Source: a virus
Reading direction: 5' to 3' (one strand)
IMG/VR virus record: IMGVR_UViG_3300046798_000131
Location: 1 to 26,618 of that record
Length of the DNA stretch: 26,618 bases
The position numbers and the translations under genes are program-made. The notes beneath the pieces were generated by a model. That model worked only from the letters and a program-made list of their open reading frames with translations. It made no database searches and had not been told where the DNA came from. Shown in pieces: positions 1 through 5,452 of this stretch. Position 1 is the first letter of the stretch. Each line of letters opens with the position of its first letter.

Positions 1-35
1 TGGCAGTAGTCGGTCGGGGTCAGCGTGTCCGGCAT
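1..35 (-). CDS. Partial CDS, N-terminus only, runs off left edge
   Basis: An ATG on the minus strand (33-35) directly follows the TAG stop (36-38) of the next gene upstream, with no gap, so it looks like the next gene of the leftward operon. Only about eleven residues are visible (MPDTLTPTDYC). The product cannot be recognised. The abutting stop/start suggests translational coupling. Confidence 0.5.
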   Translation of the reverse strand, partial: MPDTLTPTDYC

Positions 36-254
36 CTAGGACTCCTCGTCGCCGTGCAGGTGCGTCAGCCCCGCCGTGATCGCCGCCTCGACGCGGGCGC
101 CCATCGCCTGCAGCCGCTCGTTCACCGTGACGATCCGGTCAGCCGCCTCGCCCAGGTGCTCCGCCGTCTCGCGCATCAGCCGGCCGTTGTCCTGCAGGTA
201 GCGGGTGGTGGCGGCCAGTTCGTGCAACATGGTCTCGATGTCGGCGCGCGTCAT
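36..254 (-). CDS. Small helical coiled-coil phage protein (72 aa)
   Basis: The start is placed at the ATG that overlaps the previous gene's TGA as ATGA (251-254). A longer reading in the same frame would run back through the upstream gene and is Arg-rich shadow sequence. The protein begins MTRADIETML and is mostly helical, with heptad-like hydrophobic spacing (METMLHELAAT, then LMRETAEHLGEAADRI and VNERLQAM), so a short coiled coil is likely. It ends in an acidic tail, HGDEES. No family is recognised. It is a late gene of the leftward operon, probably an accessory early phage protein; function unknown. Confidence 0.65.
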   Translation of the reverse strand: MTRADIETMLHELAATTRYLQDNGRLMRETAEHLGEAADRIVTVNERLQAMGARVEAAITAGLTHLHGDEES

Positions 255-568
255 GCGTCCCTCCTCGCGTCGGCGGCAGTGTAGCCCAGCCCGTCGTCGC
301 CGGTCAGCCGGCGGTAGTCGTCGTGGCGCTGCAGCCGGCCCGTCTCGCCCGGTTCGACGCTGCACACCACGCCGTGCTCGCGGTCCTCCAGGCCGCACTC
401 GATCCGGCGGTTCGCCAGGGCGCGCCATTGCAGGTACGCGGTACGCCCGTCAGTCGTGACGGTCAGCACCCGGCCCGCCTCGGTCACGAAGTACAGGTTG
501 GGCGACTTGCCGTCGCCGACGAGTTCGCTCGCCAGCTGGTTCAATCGTTCGTAGGCACTCATCATCAT
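251..568 (-). CDS. Hypothetical phage protein (105 aa)
   Basis: Three consecutive ATG codons open the frame (568, 565, 562). A GAGGAG Shine-Dalgarno stretch lies about 8 nt before the first, supporting a start here. The N-terminal ~20 residues are helical, followed by a compact beta-rich section with the phrases LYFVTEAGRVL, IECGLEDREHG and VVCSVEPGE. Two cysteines flank the LEDR motif. I recognise the general look of a small phage protein but not a named family. It overlaps the next gene by ATGA, so the two are probably co-translated. Function unknown. Confidence 0.7.
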   Translation of the reverse strand: MMMSAYERLNQLASELVGDGKSPNLYFVTEAGRVLTVTTDGRTAYLQWRALANRRIECGLEDREHGVVCSVEPGETGRLQRHDDYRRLTGDDGLGYTAADARRDA

Positions 569-606
569 GGGGTCCGCTCCTCGTCGTCGTCGTCGCTGGT
601 GAGACT

Positions 607-616
607 TGCATATGCA
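607..616. repeat. 10-bp AT-rich palindrome TGCATATGCA
   Basis: A perfect 10-bp palindrome lies in the 53-bp gap between two minus-strand genes. Words this AT-rich are uncommon in this GC-rich sequence. A near copy of the extended word (GCATATGNATCA) occurs at 6623-6634 over the large-terminase start codon. It could be chance or a protein site. Confidence 0.3.
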
Positions 617-621
617 TCATG

Positions 622-885
622 TTACCGCTGCTGGTGACGGTACCGCCAGCGCTGCTGCCGGATGACCAGGCCCAGCCGGCACAGCGCACAGCAGGCATAG
701 CGGGGGTCGGGCCGCGCCGCGCCGCAGCCGTGACAGCGGCCGGCGGCCGCCCAGCCCTGGCGGAGCGCCGCGCTGCGCGCCCGGTTGGCGGCGCCGGTCT
801 GGGAGGGGGCCGGGTGGCGCCGCGGCGCCTGGGCCAGCGCGCCCAGGGTGTGCGCCGCGGCGCGGGGGTAGCGCCAGGGGGCCAT
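622..885 (-). CDS. Small basic Cys-rich (zinc-ribbon-like) protein (87 aa)
   Basis: The start is the ATG at 883-885, two bases after the TGA of the upstream gene (junction TGACCATG, identical to the one at 2788-2795). This makes re-initiation likely and argues against the longer Arg/Pro-rich in-frame extension. The product is Arg/Ala-rich. In its C-terminal half it has two Cys pairs, CHGCG and CCALC, about 12 residues apart, an arrangement compatible with one bound zinc ion. The basic character plus zinc site suggests nucleic-acid binding, but this is inference. It ends in a basic tail and TAA. Confidence 0.6.
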   Translation of the reverse strand: MAPWRYPRAAAHTLGALAQAPRRHPAPSQTGAANRARSAALRQGWAAAGRCHGCGAARPDPRYACCALCRLGLVIRQQRWRYRHQQR

Positions 886-887
886 GG

Positions 888-1403
888 TCAGTTCCAGCGG
901 CGCCGGCCGCCGCGGTCGCGGTGCGCGCCGTCGTGGCCCTGCTCCGCCGCGCACACGATGCCGGGTTCCAGGGCATCACCGCAGCGCGGCGCGGGCGGCT
1001 CGGGCGCTCCGCTGACCCGCTCGCAGGGGCAGCCCGCCACCTGGCAGCGGTAGGGGCTGGTCAGCCAGTGGCCGGCCGGCTGCCGCTGGTGCTGGTGCAG
1101 CCCGTGCCCGCAGTCCGGGCAGGTCGTGTCTGCCTGCTCCGGCTCGGGCCGGCGGCCCATCGCCTTGCAGTAGTCCTCCTTCCACAGCTGCGCCAGCGCT
1201 GGGCTCTCCGCTGCGCTCCACAGCCGGCGCGCCGCCGTCTTCCACAGGCGCGCCAGGCCTGGATCCTGCCAGGCCTCGTCGATGTGCTGCGCCTTGGCGT
1301 AGGCAATCATCGATAGCGCTTCGACGACGGCGCGCAGGCCGTTACTGTCCACCAGCTGCTCTAGCTGCCGGCCGACGTTTGACTCCAGATCGATCTCAGG
1401 CAT
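888..1403 (-). CDS. Phage protein with helical N-domain and C-terminal zinc-binding Cys/His cluster (171 aa)
   Basis: The ATG at 1401-1403 has a GAGGAG Shine-Dalgarno upstream. Residues ~10-65 form a helical domain (LEQLVDSNGLRAVVEAL, then the Trp-containing WKTAARRLW). It resembles a widespread small phage/bacterial domain of unknown function that often starts with an LxxLVDxxGL phrase. Residues ~94-130 contain CPDCGHGLHQH followed by a C-x4-C-x-C group (CQVAGCPC), a likely zinc ribbon, and two more Cys follow near the end. The C-terminus is Arg/Gly-rich. It sits mid-operon and its function is unknown. Zinc binding is a motif-based inference. Confidence 0.7.
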   Translation of the reverse strand: MPEIDLESNVGRQLEQLVDSNGLRAVVEALSMIAYAKAQHIDEAWQDPGLARLWKTAARRLWSAAESPALAQLWKEDYCKAMGRRPEPEQADTTCPDCGHGLHQHQRQPAGHWLTSPYRCQVAGCPCERVSGAPEPPAPRCGDALEPGIVCAAEQGHDGAHRDRGGRRRWN

Positions 1404-1495
1404 CGGGTGCTCTCCTCGGGGTGTGAAGCATGAGCGCTCCGCGAGTGAGACGAACGCAGGTGCCTACGCCCGCGCTCGTCCCCTCCGCGCGGCGC

Positions 1496-2059
1496 TCAGG
1501 CCGCCCAGTGCTTGCCCCTGGCCGACGGCTCGACCGCCCGTGCGGAGTTCTGCGGGCAGATCGAGTAGCACAGCACCAGCCGCTCGACCACGCGCCGGCC
1601 CTGGCGGACGACGTCCACGCAGCACTCATCGACGTACAGCCGGTCATACCCGTACGCGTGGTGCCCGCCGTCTTCGTGCATCGCGCCGGCCGGGATGCTG
1701 GCGGCGCGCAGGTAGCCGTTCGAGTTGTCCTCTGCGGCGTAGAACCGCAGCACATCGCCGGCCCGGACGATCCGCGCCAGCGCCTGCCAGGCGCCCTGTG
1801 CGTACAGCTGCACGAAGGTGGCCCGGGTCAGCGTGCCGGCGGCGCCGACGATCGTACGGGACCGCTCCAGGTCCGTACGCTCGTACCCGTCCTTCCGGGC
1901 CGGGGTGCGCTCCTTGCGGGTCAGCGTCAGCTGCACCGTCTCGCCCTGCAGCCAGACCACGTAGCTGGTGGCGCCGCGGATAGCGGCGCAGTCCTCCGCG
2001 GACAGCAGGAAGGGCTGGGGTCGGTCGGTCGGCGTCGTGGTCGTCGTGTCGTCACTCAT
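1496..2059 (-). CDS. Hypothetical phage protein (187 aa)
   Basis: The start ATG (2057-2059) has a GGAGG site 8 nt upstream; the long upstream in-frame extension is Arg/Pro shadow and is rejected. The N-terminus is a Thr/Asp-rich disordered tail (a run of Thr from the repeated ACG/ACC codons), then a beta-rich body with WLQGETVQLTLTRKE. The C-terminal half has GDVLRFYAAEDNSNGY, LYVDECCVDVVRQGRR and a closing NSAR phrase. That pattern resembles a small actinophage-type family of unknown role, recalled only loosely. The gene overlaps the upstream gene by 8 bp. About 92 bp separate its stop from the next gene, and I see nothing there beyond that gene's Shine-Dalgarno. Confidence 0.68.
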   Translation of the reverse strand: MSDDTTTTTPTDRPQPFLLSAEDCAAIRGATSYVVWLQGETVQLTLTRKERTPARKDGYERTDLERSRTIVGAAGTLTRATFVQLYAQGAWQALARIVRAGDVLRFYAAEDNSNGYLRAASIPAGAMHEDGGHHAYGYDRLYVDECCVDVVRQGRRVVERLVLCYSICPQNSARAVEPSARGKHWAA

Positions 2060-2372
2060 GGTCGGATCCTCCGGGTGTCGGGTTGATCGGGGTCGGGTCG
2101 GGCGCCGCGGTCGGCGCCTGCTCGGGCGCCGCCTGGGGCCAGTGGGTCGCCAGCGTCTGGCAGCGCTCAGCGCTGCCGAGCGGGTAGCAGCGCTCGCAGA
2201 GCAGCGCGCAGCCGGCGCCGCGCTCGGGTGGCGCGTCGTACAGGATCGATCCGTGGCTGGTCGCCAGGCCGCAGCGCGTCTCCAGCGCGGCGTACCCGCG
2301 GCCGGCCGGCCGGCGCTGGGCCTGGGCATGTAGCCGGCCGGTCGTGGCGTGGCGTAGCACGGGGGCGCTCAC
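2052..2372 (-). CDS. Small Cys-containing phage protein (106 aa), GTG start
   Basis: The start is a GTG at 2370-2372 overlapping the upstream TGA as GTGA; the reading further upstream in this frame is a shadow of the neighbouring gene. The protein begins MSAPVLRHAT. It has a central block with TRCGLATSHG and CALLCERCYPLG, four cysteines plus a histidine that could coordinate a metal. It then ends in a Pro/Ala-rich disordered tail. No family recognised. Both ends overlap neighbours (4 bp and 8 bp), so translation is strongly coupled along this stretch. Confidence 0.6.
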   Translation of the reverse strand: MSAPVLRHATTGRLHAQAQRRPAGRGYAALETRCGLATSHGSILYDAPPERGAGCALLCERCYPLGSAERCQTLATHWPQAAPEQAPTAAPDPTPINPTPGGSDHE

Positions 2373-2581
2373 TGGTCGCCCCCGGCGCGCTGGCGCGCCG
2401 CCTGCAGCACCTGGTAGCGTTCGCCGACGTCCTGGGCCGTGGTGCCGTGGGCCGGGTGCCAGCTGTCCCGCGGGCAGCCCTGCCGCCAGTACTGGGGGCA
2501 GTACTGGCAGCCGCACGCGGGGCAGACGGTGTAGGGCTGGTCGTGGCAGCGGCAGCGGTAAACGGTGGCCGGGGTGCTCAC
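2369..2581 (-). CDS. Small zinc-finger-like protein (70 aa), GTG start
   Basis: The GTG start (2579-2581) overlaps the upstream stop as GTGA. The N-terminal 30 residues are dense in metal ligands: CRCHDQ, then CPACGCQYCPQYW, followed by a further Cys and His (GCPRDSWHPAHG). At least six Cys and three His lie within ~45 residues, so one or two zinc sites are plausible. The C-terminal 25 residues are helical. Its size and position suggest a small regulatory or nucleic-acid-binding protein, but no homologous family is recognised. Confidence 0.62.
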   Translation of the reverse strand: MSTPATVYRCRCHDQPYTVCPACGCQYCPQYWRQGCPRDSWHPAHGTTAQDVGERYQVLQAARQRAGGDQ

Positions 2582-2790
2582 TGGGCACCCCCTGCCGCCT
2601 GGGGGCCGTCGTAGCTGTCCAGCCGCGCCAGGGCGGCTGTGATGTTGGCGCGGGCCGCGACCAGACGCCGCGCCGCGTCAGCCTGCAGCACGGGCGGCAG
2701 CAGGTCGTCAGCCGCCTGGGTGATCAGCCGGGACGCCGCCCGCAGCTGCGCTGCGGCGTCGAGCAGAACCGCGTGGGGGTGGGGGGCCAT
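2578..2790 (-). CDS. Small helical protein (70 aa)
   Basis: I prefer the ATG at 2788-2790, which follows the upstream TGA after two bases (TGACCATG, the same junction as at 883-890). An ATG five codons earlier would overlap the upstream gene. The protein is almost wholly alpha-helical by composition: LLDAAAQLRAASRLIT, ADDLLPPVLQ, then ANITAALARL. It is Ala/Leu-rich with heptad spacing, so an antiparallel helical hairpin or small coiled-coil oligomer is likely. It ends in a Gly/Ala tail. Function unknown. Confidence 0.6.
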   Translation of the reverse strand: MAPHPHAVLLDAAAQLRAASRLITQAADDLLPPVLQADAARRLVAARANITAALARLDSYDGPQAAGGAQ

Positions 2791-2792
2791 GG

Positions 2793-3359
2793 TCAGAATC
2801 CCCACTCCGCTGCAGACACCTGAGGCGCCGCCGGCCGTGCCACGGGGCGCGCCACCGGCTGGAACGCCGGCCGCGGGGCCGCCTGGGGTGCCTGGGGTGC
2901 CGGCGCCGCCGGCCTGGGTGCCGGGGTCAGCGCCGCAGCAATGCCGGCCGGCTGGCGCAGCGTCGGCACGGGCAGCGCTGCCGCCGGCGCGGTCGGGACA
3001 ATCGGCGCCGGCGCCAGGGGCGCGCCGGGTCCGAGGTTGGGCCGGTCAACGCCGGCCGGCGCTGCCTGCTCCGCCAGGGCCGCCAGGCGCTCCGCCTGGT
3101 CCGCCAGCCGGCCGCGGAGCGCCGCGCTGATCCGGCGCTGGCAGTCGGCCAGCTGCTCCGCGGAGCGCTCCGCCACCTGTCGGCCGCCGGCCACGGCCAC
3201 CGGGAACACGTAGTGCGCCAGCTGCAGCGCGTCATCATCGCAGCCGCCGGTATTGCCGGTCGCCAGGCAGAACAGCAGCGCGCGCCAGCCATACGCGTGC
3301 AGGTCCTCGCCAGGGGCGCGGGGGTCGAGGGTCGGAAACGGGCTCGTAGTCGTCATCAT
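2793..3359 (-). CDS. Hypothetical phage protein with helical N-half and Pro/Ala linker (188 aa)
   Basis: Two tandem ATGs (3359, 3356) follow a TGAGG Shine-Dalgarno. Residues ~1-105 look ordered: AYGWRALLFCLATG, a CDDDALQLAHYVF stretch and a long helix ending LAALAEQAAP. Residues ~106-178 are a Pro/Ala-rich, low-complexity linker. The last residues are AAEWGF, a short acidic/aromatic tip ending in Phe. Helical core, disordered linker and aromatic tip are reminiscent of proteins that dock through their C-terminus (SSB is the classic case), but there is no OB-fold signature and this is only an analogy. Function unknown. Confidence 0.65.
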   Translation of the reverse strand: MMTTTSPFPTLDPRAPGEDLHAYGWRALLFCLATGNTGGCDDDALQLAHYVFPVAVAGGRQVAERSAEQLADCQRRISAALRGRLADQAERLAALAEQAAPAGVDRPNLGPGAPLAPAPIVPTAPAAALPVPTLRQPAGIAAALTPAPRPAAPAPQAPQAAPRPAFQPVARPVARPAAPQVSAAEWGF

Positions 3360-3383
3360 CGGTGCCTCAGTCGGTCGTGGTTG

Positions 3384-3399
3384 GGAGCGTAGGCGCTCC
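3384..3399. repeat. Small inverted repeat GGAGCG-TAGG-CGCTCC
   Basis: A 6-bp stem with a 4-nt loop lies in the 141-bp gap between the DUF932-family gene and the next gene of the leftward operon. The word GCGCTCCAGGC recurs at 3393-3403 and 3485-3495, near both ends of the gap. This may be an RNA processing or pausing element in the operon; it is too short to call a terminator. Confidence 0.3.
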
Positions 3400-3500
3400 A
3401 GGCTGCCCCCTGGTGGCCCGCCGGGGTCCGGCAGGGGTCAGGGGGCAGGCCGCAGCGCCGGAGCGCGCCAGGGGTCAGCCTGACGCGCTCCAGGCCCTGC

Positions 3501-4610
3501 CTAGGCCGCGACCAGCTGCCGGCCGCGGCTGAGCACCTTCGCCGCCAGCTGATCCAGGGCGAGCCGGTCATCCTGGTGCCCGCTCTCCTGCGAGACGCGG
3601 GTCAGCCCCTGGGCAATGCCCCAGAACGAGCGCGGGCTAACGTTCTCGGTCTGCACGGTCGCGACGTAGGCCGCCTCGGCGTCGGCCTGGGTGGCGCCCA
3701 TCTTCCGCAGTTCATCAACAATCCCCTCCTTGGTCGCGGCAAGCTCGGTGCTGATCAGGGCCTTGATTAGCTGCTCGTCGGCGCTGGCGGGACGGGTGGA
3801 CACGCGGCGGACCAGGGCGCCGATCTCACGCAGGGTGTCGCGGAGGACGGCCGTGCCGACGTGCCGGCGCTTGAACTGCGCGCCGTAGACCGCGCCCCAG
3901 AGCATGTGGTTCCCGCACACGAACCGGAACAGCACCTCATCGCACCACACCGACGTCAACCCAACCTCGCTGTTGCGCAGCATCACGCCGCGGTACAGCT
4001 GCTGGCCGTCGCCCTGGCGCGCGCTGGGGTCGCTGACGATGCTGCCGCCGTTGACCATGATCAGGAAGCTATCCCGGTCACTGAGGTAGGCGCCGGCCGG
4101 CTTGCCGTCCCAGGTCGGCGGCGTGTCCCAGCCCTGCGCGCTCAGGGTGTTGACCACGGGCGCGTAGTAGTCGGCATCCCACAGCCGGCCGTACGTCTCG
4201 GTCGTGATGGCCCGCGCCGTGACGGTGCCCGTGTCGGGGGCGCGCTGGGCCAGCACTACGGCCTTGGTTCCGACCTGCGAGGCCTGCAGCCCGTGGTTCA
4301 GCGCCGCGGCCGCGACGTCGCTCGGCAGGGTGCGCACGTAGGCCGCGGGTGCCCCGACCAGCCGGCACAGCTGCCCGTGGGACCAGGGCGTGAGCTCGGC
4401 CTGTCCCCTGGGAGAGGCCAGGGCGATCCGGCCGTGGCTGCCGTCGCCGGCCTCGACCGGCATCACCTGCAGGTCCTTGGCATTCCAGGTTACTTCCCGG
4501 CTGGCCTGCTTGCGCGCCGTGACGGCGTCCACCAGGGCCTGGGGGCTGTCCATCCGCTGGTCAGCGGGACGGCTGTAGTACTCGCGGGCGGCAACGTTGA
4601 TCGTGTTCAT
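3501..4610 (-). CDS. DUF932-family phage/plasmid protein (369 aa)
   Basis: The ATG at 4608-4610 has an AGGA Shine-Dalgarno 8 nt upstream and is the first gene of the leftward operon. The protein matches the look of DUF932 (phage/plasmid-like) proteins. An N-terminal domain contains the region WSHGQLCRLVGAPAAYV; the centre has YGRLWDADYYAPVV and FLIMVNGGSIV; the hallmark stretch is LFRFVCGNHMLWG, followed by a helical C-terminal half. Length is typical for the family. The biochemical role of DUF932 is not established; such genes are common in early regions of phages and in plasmids. Being first behind the promoter, with a structured leader, suggests it is an early, regulated product. Family assignment is confident, function is not. 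Confidence 0.85.
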   Translation of the reverse strand: MNTINVAAREYYSRPADQRMDSPQALVDAVTARKQASREVTWNAKDLQVMPVEAGDGSHGRIALASPRGQAELTPWSHGQLCRLVGAPAAYVRTLPSDVAAAALNHGLQASQVGTKAVVLAQRAPDTGTVTARAITTETYGRLWDADYYAPVVNTLSAQGWDTPPTWDGKPAGAYLSDRDSFLIMVNGGSIVSDPSARQGDGQQLYRGVMLRNSEVGLTSVWCDEVLFRFVCGNHMLWGAVYGAQFKRRHVGTAVLRDTLREIGALVRRVSTRPASADEQLIKALISTELAATKEGIVDELRKMGATQADAEAAYVATVQTENVSPRSFWGIAQGLTRVSQESGHQDDRLALDQLAAKVLSRGRQLVAA

Positions 4611-4629
4611 GGCGTGTCCTGTTCTGCTT

Positions 4630-4662
4630 GCGGCGCCAGCGGAGATCCGCTGTGGGCGCCGC
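4630..4662 (-). promoter_or_regulatory. Stem-loop in the 5' leader of the leftward operon
   Basis: GCGGCGCC (4630-4637) pairs perfectly with GGCGCCGC (4655-4662). Inside it AGCGG/CCGCT forms a second stem around AGAT, with a 3-nt GTG bulge on one side. It lies about 20 nt upstream of the DUF932-family start codon, inside the predicted transcript leader. There is no U-run, so it is not an obvious intrinsic terminator. It may control ribosome access or RNA stability. Confidence 0.5.
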
Positions 4663-4672
4663 GGGTTATGGC

Positions 4673-4725
4673 TGCCGGCTGGGTGCTCGGGGTGCTCGCC
4701 CCTTGCGTTTGAGAATCAGCCGGCA
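4673..4725 (-). promoter_or_regulatory. Leader inverted repeat TGCCGGCTG / CAGCCGGCA
   Basis: A perfect 9-bp inverted repeat (4673-4681 and 4717-4725) encloses a 35-nt loop that begins with a tandem 9-bp repeat GGGTGCTCG (4681-4689 and 4690-4698). It falls within the presumed leader RNA of the leftward operon. Its right arm shares one base with, and is interleaved with, the DNA-level inverted repeat 4698-4766, so the two folds compete. Confidence 0.4.
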
Positions 4726-4766
4726 CCCGCGGTCCTTGCGGGCACGTCGATTCTCGGTCAAGGGGC
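4698..4766. repeat. Composite inverted repeat overlapping the leftward promoter
   Basis: GCCCCTTG (4698-4705) pairs with CAAGGGGC (4759-4766) and GAGAATC (4711-4717) with GATTCTC (4749-4755), separated by a 5/3-nt internal loop. A further CCCGC/GCGGG pair (4726-4730, 4738-4742) lies near the centre. The right arms coincide with the -10 and spacer of the predicted leftward promoter, so this could be an operator or a cruciform affecting transcription. Confidence 0.45.
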
Positions 4767-4779
4767 TGGAAGCTGTCAA
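4750..4779 (-). promoter_or_regulatory. Sigma70-like promoter for the leftward operon
   Basis: On the minus strand a consensus TTGACA -35 (4774-4779) is followed after 18 bp by GAGAAT (4750-4755, four of six consensus bases). Transcription would start near 4743 and give a leader of about 130 nt before the DUF932-family ATG. The -10 lies inside an arm of an inverted repeat, suggesting regulation. Confidence 0.5.
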
Positions 4780-4811
4780 TAGCTAACTACAGCCACTGCC
4801 GGCAAAGGCTG

Positions 4812-4829
4812 TTAGGTCGCATAACCTAA
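4812..4829. promoter_or_regulatory. Operator-like palindrome TTAGGT-N6-ACCTAA
   Basis: Perfect 6-bp arms (4812-4817 and 4824-4829) around a 6-bp centre form an 18-bp dyad, a size typical of dimeric repressor sites. It sits in the AT-richer part of the divergent region. Just to its left ACAGCC/GGCTGT (4789-4794, 4807-4812) forms another small inverted repeat around the palindrome TGCCGGCA. No repressor gene is visible in this window. Confidence 0.35.
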
Positions 4830-4843
4830 ACTCCCCTGGTAGC

Positions 4844-4945
4844 GTTTTCCACAGGGTGGCAGGGGCAAGGGTGCGCGTTTTCGCCCGCGTTGAACCTGGG
4901 GCATCCTGGCGCGTTCTACGGCCTGTTGAAAAAGCTGTGGAAAAC
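4844..4945. repeat. Inverted DnaA-box-like pair GTTTTCCACAG
   Basis: GTTTTCCACAG at 4844-4854 and its exact reverse complement CTGTGGAAAAC at 4935-4945 are 80 bp apart. The core TTTTCCACA differs by one base from the classic DnaA box TTATCCACA. The second copy lies in the spacer of a weak plus-strand promoter-like pair (TTGAAA 4926-4931). The pair, in the AT-richest DNA of the window, is suggestive of a replication origin. Confidence 0.45.
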
Positions 4946-5063
4946 CGGGCTAACTTAGGCAAACGGCCGGAGCGCGGGTTGACTTCTGGCCTGGGAGGTT
5001 GACTTTCTGCGGCAGCCGGCGCCGGCTGGCCGTACTGAGCCGGCCGCCGGCCGCGGTTGGGAG

Positions 5064-5090
5064 GACCCTACGATCCGGGATCGTAGGGTC
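5064..5090. repeat. 27-bp palindrome with perfect 12-bp arms
   Basis: GACCCTACGATC (5064-5075) and GATCGTAGGGTC (5079-5090) are exact reverse complements around CGG. There is no U-run, and the two operons diverge here, so a transcription terminator would have no obvious job. A protein-binding site (operator, resolution or attachment site) or an origin hairpin is more likely. Confidence 0.55.
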
Positions 5091-5205
5091 TGATCCGGCA
5101 AGCGCCGGCAGCGCGCCAGGTTACCGCGCCGCGGTCGCCGGCCTGCCGGCCGCGGTCCCAACTGGCGCGCCGAGCCGCGCCGCCGGCCGCGCCACCAGGG
5201 CGCAG

Positions 5206-5265
5206 GGGAGCAGCGCGCCAGCGCGCAGCCTCGGTGCGGGCAGGGAGCAGCGCGCCAGCGCGCAG
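5206..5265. repeat. 23-bp direct repeat, two copies
   Basis: The 23-bp word beginning GGGAGCAGCGCGCC occurs at 5206-5228 and again at 5243-5265, a period of 37 bp. Each copy contains the imperfect palindrome GCGCGCCAGCGCGC. The spacing and position in the divergent region resemble iterons or operators. Confidence 0.5.
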
Positions 5266-5452
5266 GCCCCCTGCATTGTCCGGGGGCTGGGGGGCGGGGG
5301 GCGCGCGAGGGCACGCGCCCGACTTCAGATCAATTTTTTGAAAATCGTGCGGCGGCCATCCCCCTCGGGCCGGGGGGTGCCCGCGGCCCGCGGCGGGAGG
5401 GGGATCTAGACAAGCCCGCGGATCTGGTCCCATCCTCCCCCAGGACCCCCGC

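Larger units (their letters stand above)
4611..5452. other. Divergent non-coding control region, candidate replication origin
   Basis: This 842-bp gene-free stretch separates the leftward and rightward operons. Its left part (about 4775-4960) is visibly AT-richer than the rest of the window. Features listed separately: leader hairpins, a sigma70-like promoter, inverted DnaA-box-like words, a 6-6-6 palindrome, a long 12-bp-arm palindrome and a 23-bp direct repeat. The part from 5015 to 5187 has eight GCCGGC words. From 5329 to 5346 a short T6/A4 stretch stands out in GC-rich DNA. No convincing promoter for the rightward operon was found; TTGACT occurs at 4979 and 4999 without a matching -10. 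An origin, operator region or both is inferred from layout. Confidence 0.6.

Noticed and set aside
450-620. Minus-strand 56-residue frame starting at ATG 618-620 just after a stop
   Set aside because: It mostly overlaps the 251-568 gene, which has its own strong Shine-Dalgarno. The sequence (Thr run, then Arg-rich) looks like an off-frame reading.
3356-3571. Minus-strand frame ending in ATGA overlap with the 2793-3359 gene
   Set aside because: The overlap is attractive, but about 70 bases of it lie inside the DUF932-family gene in another frame. There is no good start in the free part, and the protein looks like a shadow.
4979-5004. Two TTGACT words as -35 boxes of the rightward operon
   Set aside because: No acceptable -10 lies 16-19 bp downstream of either; I could not support a promoter.
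5329-5346. T6/A4 stretch as an intrinsic terminator
   Set aside because: There is no stem of useful length directly before it on either strand, and both operons run away from this point.
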